NCBI GenBank assembly: GCA_965208975.1 | Contig: CBDBQH010000003.1 | Location: forward strand, 124,001-188,000 | Source of the DNA: G963663315 sp965208975 | GTDB lineage: Bacteria > Pseudomonadota > Gammaproteobacteria > Arenicellales > Poriferihabitantaceae | Reading direction: 5' to 3' | Length of the DNA: 64,000 bases | Part shown: positions 8,696 through 18,295 of the stretch, piece by piece | How positions within the stretch are numbered: position 1 is the stretch's first letter | How the letters are laid out: every line of letters begins with the position of its first letter | Notes under the pieces: model-generated | Told to the model about the DNA's origin: nothing | The model's input: the letters and a program-made list of their open reading frames with translations, nothing else | Databases searched by the model: none | Position numbers and translations under genes: made by a program

Positions 8696-11002
8696 CTACT
8701 TGAACCAGCCCGCGCCACTGCCAGACAAGCCCGTGCCAGACAAGCCCGAACACGGTGCAAATCCTGCCGGCTCCGAGCCCTTGATGAATGGCAGGTTCAG
8801 GCGCCCGGGGCAACGTTGATTGGCAACCAGTCCGCTATCCGGGTCAATACTGACGGTCATAATGTTGTTATTTTGCACAGGGATCAATCTTTCCAGACTC
8901 AACCGCGACATGACTTCCTCCCAAACCCGCATGGCGCCGCTCGCGCCGGACAGATTGATGGATTGATTGTCGTCTCGCCCAACCCACACGACAGTCAACA
9001 GATTGGCGCTGTAACCGGCAAACCAGCTATCGCGGAAATCATCCGTAGTTCCGGTTTTTCCGGCCAGGCCCAGTTGTGCATCGAAGCTCCTGCCCAGGCC
9101 GGTGGCAGTGCCTTGTCGAACCACCATTCTCAATGCGTGATCCATCAGAAAAGCGCTTTCATCATCCATCACCCGGCTACTGGAAATCGGGAATCTGGCT
9201 ACTGTGTGCCCCCGCTGATTCAAAATGCTGCGTATTGTGCGTAACGGAACCAGATTGCCCTGATTGGCGATAACCTGATACATCTGCGTCATTTCCAGCG
9301 GGGAGTGCTGGCTGGCTCCCAGCAGGGTTGATGGATAGCCGGCTATGTCGCGCCGGATACCGAACCGGCGCATGGTCTCGATCACCCGCTCTACACCCAG
9401 TTCCAGCCCAAGCCGTACAGTGGGCAGATTGCGGGAATGGACCAGCCCCCGATACAACGGCACGGAGCCTTCAAACTTCCTGTCATAGTTTCGCGGAGAC
9501 CAGCGTTCACCGCCTGGGGGGTGGAGAGTCAGCGGGCTGTCATCCAGCAATGTGGCCAGGGAATACTTTTCAGGAAGTTCCAGCGCGGTCAAATACACGA
9601 TCGGCTTTACCAGCGACCCGATCGGCCGCCGGGCGTCAATCGCGCGGTTGAATCCCGAATAGCCACGGGCGCGGTCCCCCACCAGCGCCAGAATTTCTCC
9701 GCGTTCAGGATCCACCACGATCACCGCGCCCTGCAACCCTCCGGGTTCCATCCCCTTTAGCTGTTCGATGCGAACCAGCGTGTCAGAGAGCGCCTGCTGC
9801 GCGTTTTTCTGAATCTCGATGTCAATGGTGGTATACAGGTTCAATCCGTTTTCCCGTAGCGTTTTCGCCGGATAATACTGTCTCAACTGGCGCTGCAGGT
9901 AATCCAGCCAGGATGGGAAATCGCTGGTTGACAACGATTTGTGCGGAGCGATGCCAAGCGGCTTTCGGGACAGCAGTTCAGCGCTTCGCTCACTGATCGA
10001 GCCAGCCCGAGCCAGGGTATGGAGCGCCAGATTACGGCGCTTCAGCGCCCGTTCAGGGTATTTGCGCGGATTATAAAAGGAAGGCGCCGTAATCATCCCG
10101 ACCAGCATGGCCGCCTCTTCGACCTTGAGCTGGTTGACCGGACGGGCAAACCAGTATTCACTGGCCAGGGCAAATCCGTGAATGGCCCGATTGCCGGACT
10201 GTCCTAAAAACACCTCGTTCAGATACAGTTCGAGAATGGTAGCCTTGCTGAAACGAAGCTCCATCATGACGGCCATCACCGCTTCGACTATTTTACGGGT
10301 CAATTTTTTTTGCGGGTTCAAAAAAAGATTCTTGACCAGCTGCTGGGTCAATGTACTGGCGCCCTGAACCGTCCCGCCATGACGCAGATTGGCCCACACC
10401 GCGCGCAGAACCGCGCGCGGATCAATACCGTGATGATATTGAAAATTGCGGTCTTCCATGATGAACAAAGCCTCCAGCAACCCGGCTGGCGCCTGATGCG
10501 GCTTCAACGAAATCCGATCCTTGTGAGGCCCAAGTTGCAGACTGCCGATCAGCGGCGGGGCAAACTCCACCTGATTGACGGTGGCTCCGCTGGCGTGATC
10601 CGTGATTGTGGAAATAGCGCCGCGGTCGAATGCAATTCGCACAGCGCGAGACTCGGCAAAGTCGTCTCCATGCCCGAAACTGCGGATAAAAACATCCATG
10701 GCGCGAGCGGCAACCACGAAGTCTCCGGCTTCGACGAGTGTGTCGGCACGGCGATAGCCATTGGCTTCAAGCCGATCCGCGAGGTCCCCTGGAGCATATA
10801 TCTGGCCGGACGACAGGGACAGTGGCCGACCGTAGACATGGGCCGGCTCAGCCTGGATGTTGCCACTGAAATGATGCCTGATCTCCAGGTCGAAATAAAG
10901 CAGTATAACCAGAGTCACAAAAAACAACCCGGCCAGCAGGCGCGTGGAAATGAACAGCCAGAAATTCCCGCGCCGCGCCGCTTGTGGTCTTATGTTCGCC
11001 AC
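8696..11002 (-). CDS. mrcB: Bifunctional penicillin-binding protein 1B
   Basis: Peptidoglycan synthase anchored in the inner membrane, with glycosyltransferase and transpeptidase activity; 768 residues. There is an N-terminal cytoplasmic tail, one transmembrane helix (about 14-40) and a UB2H-like region that follows. The glycosyltransferase has catalytic Glu in EDRNFQYHHG and the segment GASTLTQQLVKNLFL. The transpeptidase has Ser-x-x-Lys in GSLVKP, SxN in SRNLP and KTGTT. The start is a GTG at 11002 with CAGGAG upstream. Length and domain order match PBP1B, not PBP1A. It follows the PerM gene by 37 bp and may be co-transcribed. Confidence 0.93.
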   Translation of the reverse strand: MANIRPQAARRGNFWLFISTRLLAGLFFVTLVILLYFDLEIRHHFSGNIQAEPAHVYGRPLSLSSGQIYAPGDLADRLEANGYRRADTLVEAGDFVVAARAMDVFIRSFGHGDDFAESRAVRIAFDRGAISTITDHASGATVNQVEFAPPLIGSLQLGPHKDRISLKPHQAPAGLLEALFIMEDRNFQYHHGIDPRAVLRAVWANLRHGGTVQGASTLTQQLVKNLFLNPQKKLTRKIVEAVMAVMMELRFSKATILELYLNEVFLGQSGNRAIHGFALASEYWFARPVNQLKVEEAAMLVGMITAPSFYNPRKYPERALKRRNLALHTLARAGSISERSAELLSRKPLGIAPHKSLSTSDFPSWLDYLQRQLRQYYPAKTLRENGLNLYTTIDIEIQKNAQQALSDTLVRIEQLKGMEPGGLQGAVIVVDPERGEILALVGDRARGYSGFNRAIDARRPIGSLVKPIVYLTALELPEKYSLATLLDDSPLTLHPPGGERWSPRNYDRKFEGSVPLYRGLVHSRNLPTVRLGLELGVERVIETMRRFGIRRDIAGYPSTLLGASQHSPLEMTQMYQVIANQGNLVPLRTIRSILNQRGHTVARFPISSSRVMDDESAFLMDHALRMVVRQGTATGLGRSFDAQLGLAGKTGTTDDFRDSWFAGYSANLLTVVWVGRDDNQSINLSGASGAMRVWEEVMSRLSLERLIPVQNNNIMTVSIDPDSGLVANQRCPGRLNLPFIKGSEPAGFAPCSGLSGTGLSGSGAGWFK

Positions 11003-11039
11003 CCGCTATGCCGGCTCCTGAGGCCTGACGGCTCGCTTC

Positions 11040-12098
11040 TCAGGCCTGCCCCTCATCCGGTTTTGGCCATGCGAGGATAATAGCGCGCACCAGTGTAGCC
11101 AGAGGTATCGCGAAAAAGATTCCCCATACCCCCCATAATCCGCCAAAGAACAAGACCGCGACGATAATTGCGATCGGGTGAATGTTGACCACTTCTGAAA
11201 ATAAAATGGGCACCAGGAGGTTGCCGTCGAGCGCCTGAATCACGAGATACACAACAATCAGAGTGATAAACTCATTGGACCAGCCCCATTGAAACCAGGC
11301 AATCAACGCCACCGGAATAGTGACTACAATAGCGCCGATGTATGGAATCAGAACGGAAAGTCCGACTACCACCGAGAGCAACATCGCGTATTGCAGTTCG
11401 AGATAGATAAACGCCGCCAGTGTCGCAAACCAGACAACCAGGATTTCCCAGAACTTGCCACGAACATAATTCCCGATTTGCAGATCCACGTCCCCCCATA
11501 CACGAATCGCCAGCTCATGATCCCGCGGCAACAGTTCCTCAATCCAGCGCAGAATGATCACCTTGTCCTTGAGAAAAAAGAAAACCAGAATGGGCAGCAA
11601 TACGATATAGATCATGATGGTAATGACGCTGGCGGTGGCGGAAATAGAGCCCGTGATCAAAGCCTGTCCCGCCTCGGTCAATCGGGTCCGCAAGCCGGCG
11701 ATCAGCTCCCTGACCTGCTCGGTCGAAATCAGTTCCGGGTAATATTCAGGCAGGGCCATCAAGACGGCCTGGCCCTGAGTCAACATACTGGGAATTTGTT
11801 GAACCACTTCCGTCAACTGCTTGTACAATACCGGCAACAAACCGAAGGTGATACCGGCCAGAAATATCATGAAGCTGGAAAACACGACCCAGAGCGACAG
11901 GAATCGTGGTATTTTCAGCCGGGTCATTCTGCCGATCAGACCTTCGAGCAGATAGGCGATGACCACTGCGGCAATCACCGGAGCCAGGGTGCTGCCAGCG
12001 TAGGATATGACCAGCAACAGCCCGATGATCGCCAGCGTGAGGAATACGACCTGGGGATTGGAAAGCTGTCGTTTGAACCAGTTGACGATTCGATTCAT
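11040..12098 (-). CDS. AI-2E family transporter / PerM-like membrane protein
   Basis: Integral membrane protein of 352 residues with the typical AI-2E family pattern: paired N-terminal helices, a central soluble segment (about 70-150) and several C-terminal helices ending with a conserved GIFFAIPLATLVRAI segment. Proteins of this family have been linked to autoinducer-2 export or to ion/proton antiport, so the substrate is open. The ATG at 12098 diverges from the glycerate kinase gene with about 60 bp between them. A second paralogue is at 31244-32422. Confidence 0.88.
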   Translation of the reverse strand: MNRIVNWFKRQLSNPQVVFLTLAIIGLLLVISYAGSTLAPVIAAVVIAYLLEGLIGRMTRLKIPRFLSLWVVFSSFMIFLAGITFGLLPVLYKQLTEVVQQIPSMLTQGQAVLMALPEYYPELISTEQVRELIAGLRTRLTEAGQALITGSISATASVITIMIYIVLLPILVFFFLKDKVIILRWIEELLPRDHELAIRVWGDVDLQIGNYVRGKFWEILVVWFATLAAFIYLELQYAMLLSVVVGLSVLIPYIGAIVVTIPVALIAWFQWGWSNEFITLIVVYLVIQALDGNLLVPILFSEVVNIHPIAIIVAVLFFGGLWGVWGIFFAIPLATLVRAIILAWPKPDEGQA

Positions 12099-12157
12099 AG
12101 TATTATGTGTCAGAAGATCAACAGACAGTATACTTGATTTTTGTTCTGATATTTGAG

Positions 12158-13390
12158 ATGAAAAAAGAACTCCGCCTGAACAACCGGGTCAAATCTTTAT
12201 GGCATACAGGCGTGGCCGCTGTCAATGGTGAACAGGTGGTCAGAAAAGCCCTGCGGGAAGATGGTATTGAGGATATTGATCATCTGATTGCGGTGGGCAA
12301 GGCGGCATCGGCAATGTGCCAGGGCGCCGACGAGTTTTTATCCGCACAATCCAGAGGGTTATTGATCACCAAATACAACCATATCCATGAACCGGAACGG
12401 TTGTCGAAAAACATACAGGTCATTGAATCCGCCCACCCCGTCCCCGATCAAAACAGTCTGGTTGCGGGCCGGAAACTCCTGTTCTTTGTTGAATCCATAC
12501 CGGAAACGGCATCCCTGGTCATGCTGGTTTCAGGGGGAGCGTCCGCGCTGGCCGAGCTTCTCCCGGCAAACATGGAACTGGACGAATTGCGGCGGGTTAC
12601 CCAAAAGCTGATTGCGGACGGGTATGATATTGCCCGGATCAATCACTTCCGTTGTCGGCTGTCGCAAATCAAGGGCGGCAAACTGCTACGGAACTTTCGC
12701 GGCAGGCGGGTACTCACTTACGCCATTTCCGATGTGCCGAATGACGACATCCGCGTCATCGGTTCAGGTATTGGTAGCAACCAGCCGATGCCCGGGGGGA
12801 ATCTCCATATTCCGCAATCAATCCGGGAGATATTCGACAAGGCCGGGCAAACGCGGCGCTCGTCAGCGCCCGCTCCCGGTTTTGACTATCGGGGACAAGT
12901 GATCGCCGACAACAGCCTGGCCCGCAATGCGGTCGCGGAGCGGGCAGCACAACAGGGTTACCGGGTGATCGTCAATCAGGACCTGAATCGAAACCACTCC
13001 AGCCAGGAAATCGGGCAAACCGCAAAAATAATGTCCGATCAACTGCTCAGCCCGGAGCGGCCGGGCATCTATATATGGGGGGGAGAACCGACCATCCATT
13101 TACCGGAGCCTTGCGGATACGGCGGCAGGAATCAGCATCTGGCTCTGCTATTGGCCCGGGCCATCAGCGGGACGAATCATGTCACGGTGATTGTAGCGGG
13201 CACCGATGGCACCGATGGAGCGACCCCGTATGCAGGCGCGATTGTAGACGGCGGCACCTGGTCGCCGGACGCGCAACAGGCGTTGGAGAACGCGGACTCC
13301 GGGACCTTCCTGCGACAGCGGGGGGCGCTCTTTCACTGCGGGCCAACCGGCGCCAATGTGATGGATCTGATAGTGGCTATCAAGATATGA
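12158..13390 (+). CDS. Glycerate 2-kinase, GckA/MOFRL family
   Basis: Cytoplasmic enzyme of 410 residues that phosphorylates glycerate, in this family usually to 2-phosphoglycerate. The N-terminal DUF4147 domain carries the glycine-rich VSGGASALAE loop near residue 130 and the nearby KGGKLLR segment. The C-terminal MOFRL domain has WGGEPT and the AGTDGTDG motif. Older databases often call this hydroxypyruvate reductase. The ATG at 12158 gives the usual family N-terminus; a GTG 17 codons upstream is also open. The stop overlaps the next ATG (ATGA), so the two genes are coupled. It feeds the same metabolite used by the genes at 62619-64000. Confidence 0.88.
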   Translation: MKKELRLNNRVKSLWHTGVAAVNGEQVVRKALREDGIEDIDHLIAVGKAASAMCQGADEFLSAQSRGLLITKYNHIHEPERLSKNIQVIESAHPVPDQNSLVAGRKLLFFVESIPETASLVMLVSGGASALAELLPANMELDELRRVTQKLIADGYDIARINHFRCRLSQIKGGKLLRNFRGRRVLTYAISDVPNDDIRVIGSGIGSNQPMPGGNLHIPQSIREIFDKAGQTRRSSAPAPGFDYRGQVIADNSLARNAVAERAAQQGYRVIVNQDLNRNHSSQEIGQTAKIMSDQLLSPERPGIYIWGGEPTIHLPEPCGYGGRNQHLALLLARAISGTNHVTVIVAGTDGTDGATPYAGAIVDGGTWSPDAQQALENADSGTFLRQRGALFHCGPTGANVMDLIVAIKI

Positions 13391-13833
13391 CGGACACCCA
13401 TACCTTGCGGCGGATATTGCTGGACAACCACAGGATAGCGATCGTCGGCCTGTCCGCGAAGCGCCATCGTCCCAGCTATCTTGTCGCAAAATACCTGTTG
13501 GATCATGGCTTTGCCGTGATTCCGGTCAACCCCAATTATGACGAGGTACTCGGACAGAAATGTTATCCCGACTTAGCCTCAATCCCGCATTCTGTCGATA
13601 TCGTGGCTCTGTTTCAACGACCGCAAACCGCGCCCGGCTATGCCAGGCAGGCGGTCGCAATCGGCGCCAGGATACTGTGGCTTCAGCTGGGCGTAACCAG
13701 CGACCCAGGGCGCCGGATTGCCGAACAGGCCGGACTCGGATTTGTCGAGGATAAATGTCTCAAGATCGAACATGACCGCATCTTCGGCGCCGATCAGCGC
13801 CTGCCCGCCGTCATCCCTGCCCCCTTCCATTGA
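13387..13833 (+). CDS. CoA-binding domain protein (YccU family)
   Basis: Small cytoplasmic protein of 148 residues made of a single Rossmann-type CoA_binding_2 domain. Visible family features are IAIVGLSAKRHRPS at the start, HGFAVIPVNPNYDEVLGQ in the middle and the ILWLQLGV segment near residue 100. The ATG overlaps the stop of the glycerate kinase gene by four bases. An open frame extends upstream from 13075 but runs inside the kinase gene in another frame and is not real coding. Physiological ligand and role are unknown for the family. Confidence 0.88.
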   Translation: MTDTHTLRRILLDNHRIAIVGLSAKRHRPSYLVAKYLLDHGFAVIPVNPNYDEVLGQKCYPDLASIPHSVDIVALFQRPQTAPGYARQAVAIGARILWLQLGVTSDPGRRIAEQAGLGFVEDKCLKIEHDRIFGADQRLPAVIPAPFH

Positions 13834-13846
13834 ACCTGTCGGCGGC

Positions 13847-14122
13847 CTAGCGCCCGTCCGCCTCTGATTCAACTGTCGGCCTTCCCCGCAAGCCTTCCAC
13901 CACCCCGGACAAATGCCCGACCTGCTGCGTAAGCTGGTTAATCTGCTGGTTGACCTGTTGCGTAAGCTGGTTCATTTGCTGGTTGACCTGCTGCATAAGC
14001 TGGTTCACCTGTTGCCGCAATTCGCCAATATCCCGACTCTGGCGATTGCTGGCCGGAATAAGTACCCCCGCCAATGCCACGCCTACGCCGACAATCGCGT
14101 ATAGTTCTGGTGTAATCGTCAT
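13847..14122 (-). CDS. Small membrane-anchored coiled-coil protein with 11-residue repeats
   Basis: The protein has 91 residues and I do not recognise a named family. A hydrophobic N-terminal segment (about residues 6-24) is followed by a Gln/Asn-rich coiled coil. Its repeating units are QVNQQMNQLTQ and QVNQQINQLTQ, an 11-residue (33-bp) pattern. A short Gly/Arg-rich tail ends the protein. The ATG at 14122 has a strong AAGGAGG ribosome site four bases upstream, which supports real translation on this strand; open frames on the other strand are shadows of the repeat. It resembles in design the proteins at 21480 and 46406. Confidence 0.7.
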   Translation of the reverse strand: MTITPELYAIVGVGVALAGVLIPASNRQSRDIGELRQQVNQLMQQVNQQMNQLTQQVNQQINQLTQQVGHLSGVVEGLRGRPTVESEADGR

Positions 14123-14232
14123 GCTGCCTCCTTATCATCCTGTTCTGCCTGCGACTGTATAGAGGCTGTGCGGATTTGGGGCTCTTAACAACGCTACGCT
14201 CGCCTCCTCGGGCATTGACGGGACAGCCGGGG

Positions 14233-15042
14233 TTATCCGCTCAATATCAGATCATTGACAAAGCGGGTGCCGAAATAGGCCATCACCAGGATAGCGAATG
14301 CGAAGATGGTCCATTTCGCGGCGATCTGGCCACGCCAGCCAGCGAATATCTGTCCCGCCAGCAGACACGCGAAACATCCCCATGCGATGATCGACAACAC
14401 GACATGGTGATTGAATGGAAACAACGGCTCCTGATGCAGGATATTGGCGCCGATGCCGGAGACCAGGTTGACCGACATCAGACCGAATCCAAGCAATATC
14501 AGCCATTTCAGATTGCTTTCCATCGTCTGGATAGCAGGCAGCGCAGTCATGAATCTTGCCGCGGAAATTTTGTGCAGGTGGCGGTCCTGGACAATCAACA
14601 GACAGGCCTGGGCGAATGCAACGCACAGTACGCCGTAGGTCGGAATAGCGAGAGCGATATGCCACCCTGTTCCGGCCACAAGCGCATGATCTCCGGATTC
14701 TCGGCCCGCAAATGCGCCGATGACGGTTACCATCGCAATCGGGAACAGAATGATTCCGAGGTTAATAAAACGCGGCTGGTGGCTCACACACAAATACATC
14801 AGAATAGATATCCAGCCGGCGGTGGAAATAGACAATCCCAGGGAAATACTGAATGTTCCACCGACAAAAATGATGCTGTAAAGGAGGTAGCCGTGGATGG
14901 AAACTGCTATAATCGCGAGTGTGCGCGCGATGATGCTGTTCTCGCTGGCGCCGGACTCACCTTTGATCTGACGCCATGACAACCAGGTACAAAAACCATA
15001 AATACAGGCACAGAACGCCGCCAGGACGGGAGTCAGAAACAT
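14233..15042 (-). CDS. YpjD / CcsA-like inner membrane protein
   Basis: Polytopic membrane protein of about 269 residues with eight or so helices, belonging to the cytochrome c assembly CcsA/HemX-like group. It lies divergent to ffh, the same arrangement as E. coli ypjD and ffh, which supports the assignment. The family's conserved histidine region appears as EPLFPFNHHVVLSIIAWG near residue 200. I chose the ATG at 15042, which begins a membrane segment; a GTG at 15078 would add twelve residues. Whether it handles heme or is only structurally related is not known. Confidence 0.82.
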   Translation of the reverse strand: MFLTPVLAAFCACIYGFCTWLSWRQIKGESGASENSIIARTLAIIAVSIHGYLLYSIIFVGGTFSISLGLSISTAGWISILMYLCVSHQPRFINLGIILFPIAMVTVIGAFAGRESGDHALVAGTGWHIALAIPTYGVLCVAFAQACLLIVQDRHLHKISAARFMTALPAIQTMESNLKWLILLGFGLMSVNLVSGIGANILHQEPLFPFNHHVVLSIIAWGCFACLLAGQIFAGWRGQIAAKWTIFAFAILVMAYFGTRFVNDLILSG

Positions 15043-15112
15043 AAAGTCATTAACCGGAATGGATACCCGATTATACACATCAAGCCTTGTATTTCATCAA
15101 CAGTGATCCAGT

Positions 15113-16468
15113 ATGTTTGACCAGTTAAGTGAAAAACTCCGTGTCACGGTAAAATCCCTGGGCGGCCAGGCCCGTCTGACCGAGAAGAATATCGCCGACT
15201 CCATGCGGGAAGTGCGCGTCGCGTTGCTTGAAGCGGATGTGTCGCTGGAGGTAACCCGCAAATTTATCGAAGACGTAAAAGCTCGCGCCCTCGGCGCCGG
15301 GGTGACAGCCAGCCTGCAACCCGGGCAGGTCTTCGTCGGCATTGTACGAGACGAGCTGGTCCGTCTGATGGGCCATGCCAATGACCGGATTAATCTTTCG
15401 GCCCGCCCTCCAGCGGTCATTTTCATTGCCGGATTACAGGGCGCCGGCAAAACCACGACCGCGGGCAAGCTGGGACGATTCATCCAGTCCAGCGAAAAGA
15501 AATCCGTGATGTTGGTGAGCGCCGATGTTTATCGGCCAGCCGCTATCGATCAACTAAGAACCCTGGCCAATGATCTGGATCTGGATTTCCATGATTGCGA
15601 GCCGGGGCAGCAGCCTCTGCATATCGTCAACGCAGCGCTGGAGCGCGCCGCCAGACAGGCTATTGATGTAGTGATCGTAGATACCGCGGGGCGATTGCAC
15701 ATCGACCACGATATGATGTCGGAACTGCAACATCTGCACAAGGCGGCGCAGCCGGTGGAAACCCTGTTTGTAGCGGACAGCATGACCGGCCAGGATGCGG
15801 TCAACAGCGCAAAAGCATTCGATCAGGCTTTGCCCCTGACCGGCGTGGTCCTCACCAAGACCGATGGCGACGCTCGCGGCGGAGCCGCCTTGTCCATCCG
15901 CCATGTGACCGGCAAACCGATCAAATTCCTGGGCGCTGGAGAAGGTATGGACGCGCTCGAACCCTTTCACCCCGACCGCATCGCCTCACGAATACTGGGC
16001 ATGGGGGACGTGCTCTCCCTGATTGAGGAAGTCGAGCAAAAAGTGGACCGCGACAAAGCGGACAAGCTGGCGCGGAAAATCAGGGCCGGGAAAAGATTTG
16101 ATCTTGAAGATTTCCGCGAACAGATGATGCAACTACAGAATATGGGCGGTATCATGGGGATGATGGACAAGCTCCCCGGCATGGATCGACTGCCGCAAAA
16201 AGCGCTCAATCAGATGGACGACAGGAAAACAGCCCGGCTCATCGCCATCGTCAATTCAATGACCCCGCATGAACGCAAATTCCCCGCCGTGATACGCGGC
16301 GCCAGGAAGAAAAGAATAGCCGCCGGTTCAGGCGCCCGGATTCAGGATGTCAACCAGCTGCTGAAACAGTTTGGCCAGATGCAGAAAATGATGGGAAGGA
16401 TGAACAAAAAAGGCGGCATGAAAGGGATGATGGAGCAAATACGCGGCGCCAACAATCGCTTCCGATAG
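15113..16468 (+). CDS. ffh: Signal recognition particle protein Ffh
   Basis: GTPase that with 4.5S RNA brings nascent membrane proteins to FtsY; cytoplasmic; 451 residues. The N domain is followed by the G domain with P-loop GLQGAGKTT (about residues 105-113), DTAGR and TKTDGDARGG. The C-terminal M domain is rich in methionine (QNMGGIMGMMDKLPGM, and MQKMMGRMNKKGG). Length is normal. In many gammaproteobacteria rpsP-rimM-trmD-rplS follow ffh, but here the next gene is ilvB with its own promoter, so that ribosomal cluster has been separated. Confidence 0.97.
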   Translation: MFDQLSEKLRVTVKSLGGQARLTEKNIADSMREVRVALLEADVSLEVTRKFIEDVKARALGAGVTASLQPGQVFVGIVRDELVRLMGHANDRINLSARPPAVIFIAGLQGAGKTTTAGKLGRFIQSSEKKSVMLVSADVYRPAAIDQLRTLANDLDLDFHDCEPGQQPLHIVNAALERAARQAIDVVIVDTAGRLHIDHDMMSELQHLHKAAQPVETLFVADSMTGQDAVNSAKAFDQALPLTGVVLTKTDGDARGGAALSIRHVTGKPIKFLGAGEGMDALEPFHPDRIASRILGMGDVLSLIEEVEQKVDRDKADKLARKIRAGKRFDLEDFREQMMQLQNMGGIMGMMDKLPGMDRLPQKALNQMDDRKTARLIAIVNSMTPHERKFPAVIRGARKKRIAAGSGARIQDVNQLLKQFGQMQKMMGRMNKKGGMKGMMEQIRGANNRFR

Positions 16469-16487
16469 CAGTGTCGCCATTAAATTC

Positions 16488-16517
16488 TTGGAAAGTCCGG
16501 GTGAATATCGCTATACT
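16488..16517 (+). promoter_or_regulatory. Candidate sigma-70 promoter for ilvBHC
   Basis: TTGGAA at 16488-16493 and TATACT at 16512-16517 are 18 bases apart, in the gap after ffh. Transcription would start about 16524, some 35 bases before the GTG of ilvB. I see no leader peptide with runs of branched-chain codons, so attenuation of the E. coli kind is not apparent. Confidence 0.5.
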
Positions 16518-16558
16518 CGCGGGTCGCGGGGCGGATTTTTTCCTTTGAGGTACTGATT

Positions 16559-18295
16559 GTGATACTTACAGGCGCAGATATTGTGGTTCGATGTCTTCAG
16601 GACGAGGGCATCGAATATATTTTCGGGTATCCGGGCGGCGCGGCCCTGCACATTTACGATGCGATGTATCGTCAGGACAAGGTCAAGCATATTCTGGTGC
16701 GTCACGAGCAAGGCGCAACCCATGCCGCGGATGGCTTCGCGCGCGCCACCGGCAAGCCCGGTGTGGTTCTGGTCACTTCAGGCCCTGGCGTTACCAACAC
16801 CGTCACCGGAATCGCTACCGCGTACATGGACTCGATACCGATGGTGGTCATCACCGCGCAGGTTCCCTCTCATTTGATCGGGGACGACGCATTCCAGGAA
16901 GTGGATACGGTCGGCATTACCCGTCCCTGTGTAAAACACAATTTCCTGATCAAAAGAGCGCAAGACATCTCCGCGATCATGAAGAAGGCGTTTTATATCG
17001 CCAGTTCAGGCAGACCCGGTCCGGTCGTCGTCGATATTCCGAAGGATATAACCGCGAACTCAGCCGAGTATTTTTATCCCGAAAGTATAGAGATGCGCTC
17101 CTATCAACCCAGAAAACACGGACACAACCGACAGATAGAAAGAGGAGTTGAACTGCTCCTCCGCGCCAAAAGGCCTGTTATCTATACCGGCGGTGGCGCC
17201 ATACTCTCCGATGCGGCCAAACCGCTGACTGAGCTGGTTGATATGCTCCGCTATCCTGGCACCAGCACCCTGATGGGGCTGGGCGCCATTCCGGCTTCCA
17301 ATCCCGCGTTTCTTGGAATGCTGGGTATGCACGGCACCTATGAATCCAACATGGCGATGTATCAATGCGATATCATGCTGGCGGTCGGCGCCCGATTCGA
17401 TGATCGGGTGACTGGCGACCTGGCCAATTTCTCACCCAACGCAAAAATTGTCCAGATTGATATCGATCCCTCATCCATCGGCAAAAACGTCCGCGTTGAA
17501 GTCCCGATTGTCGGTGATTGCAATGAAGTCCTGATCCAGATGAACCAGCAATTGAAACCCAGGCTCGATGAGATTGACCGCCCGGCCGTGGATGCCTGGT
17601 GGGACACGGTGAATCAGTGGAAATCGCTGGATTCATTAGGATATGACAACAGTGACGAGGTGATCAAGCCACAGTTCATGATCCAGAAACTGTTCGAAGC
17701 CACCAATGGAGACGCATTCATCACCTCGGATGTAGGCCAGCATCAAATGTGGGCCGCACAGTATTACGCCTTTGAAAAGCCCCGTCGCTGGATCAATTCC
17801 GGCGGCCTCGGCACCATGGGGTTCGGCCTGCCCGCGGCAATGGGCGTTCAACTGGCCTACCCGGATGACGTGGTGGCCTGTATAACCGGGGACGCCAGCA
17901 TCCAGATGTGCCTGCAGGAACTGTCCACCTGTCTGCAATACAATCTGCCGATCAAGGTCATCAACCTGAACAATCAATATATGGGAATGGTTCGCCAATG
18001 GCAGGAGTTTTTCTATGATCGCCGCTATTCGCATTCCTATATGGACGCGCTGCCGGACTTTGTAAAACTGGCCCAATCCTACGGCCATGTCGGCCTGAGC
18101 ATCGACAAGCCAGGAGACGTGGAAGGCGCCCTGAAAGAAGCGCTTGCGCTGAAAAACCGGCTCGTGTTTCTGGATGTCCTGACCGACCACACCGAAAATG
18201 TATACCCGATGATTGCCGCCGGCAAGGGACATAATGAAATGCAACTCAAGCCGAACGACTGTGAGTGCAACGTACAGGAACGAGAATTAGCCTGA
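16559..18295 (+). CDS. ilvB: Acetolactate synthase large (catalytic) subunit
   Basis: ThDP-dependent enzyme that condenses two pyruvates, or pyruvate with 2-oxobutyrate, in the first common step of valine, leucine and isoleucine synthesis; 578 residues. The ThDP-activating Glu50 sits in RHEQGA. The C-terminal ThDP/Mg site runs from GDASIQM to NLNNQYMGMVRQWQ. The start is GTG at 16559 with TTGAGG upstream. The stop overlaps the ilvH start by one base (TGATG), so the two subunits are translationally coupled. Residue and spacing pattern fit the biosynthetic anabolic enzyme (IlvI/IlvB type). Confidence 0.95.
   Translation: MILTGADIVVRCLQDEGIEYIFGYPGGAALHIYDAMYRQDKVKHILVRHEQGATHAADGFARATGKPGVVLVTSGPGVTNTVTGIATAYMDSIPMVVITAQVPSHLIGDDAFQEVDTVGITRPCVKHNFLIKRAQDISAIMKKAFYIASSGRPGPVVVDIPKDITANSAEYFYPESIEMRSYQPRKHGHNRQIERGVELLLRAKRPVIYTGGGAILSDAAKPLTELVDMLRYPGTSTLMGLGAIPASNPAFLGMLGMHGTYESNMAMYQCDIMLAVGARFDDRVTGDLANFSPNAKIVQIDIDPSSIGKNVRVEVPIVGDCNEVLIQMNQQLKPRLDEIDRPAVDAWWDTVNQWKSLDSLGYDNSDEVIKPQFMIQKLFEATNGDAFITSDVGQHQMWAAQYYAFEKPRRWINSGGLGTMGFGLPAAMGVQLAYPDDVVACITGDASIQMCLQELSTCLQYNLPIKVINLNNQYMGMVRQWQEFFYDRRYSHSYMDALPDFVKLAQSYGHVGLSIDKPGDVEGALKEALALKNRLVFLDVLTDHTENVYPMIAAGKGHNEMQLKPNDCECNVQERELA

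Noticed and set aside
13075..13386. Upstream extension of the CoA-binding protein frame
   Set aside because: It lies fully inside the glycerate kinase gene in another frame. The family N-terminus begins at the ATG 13387, which overlaps the kinase stop.
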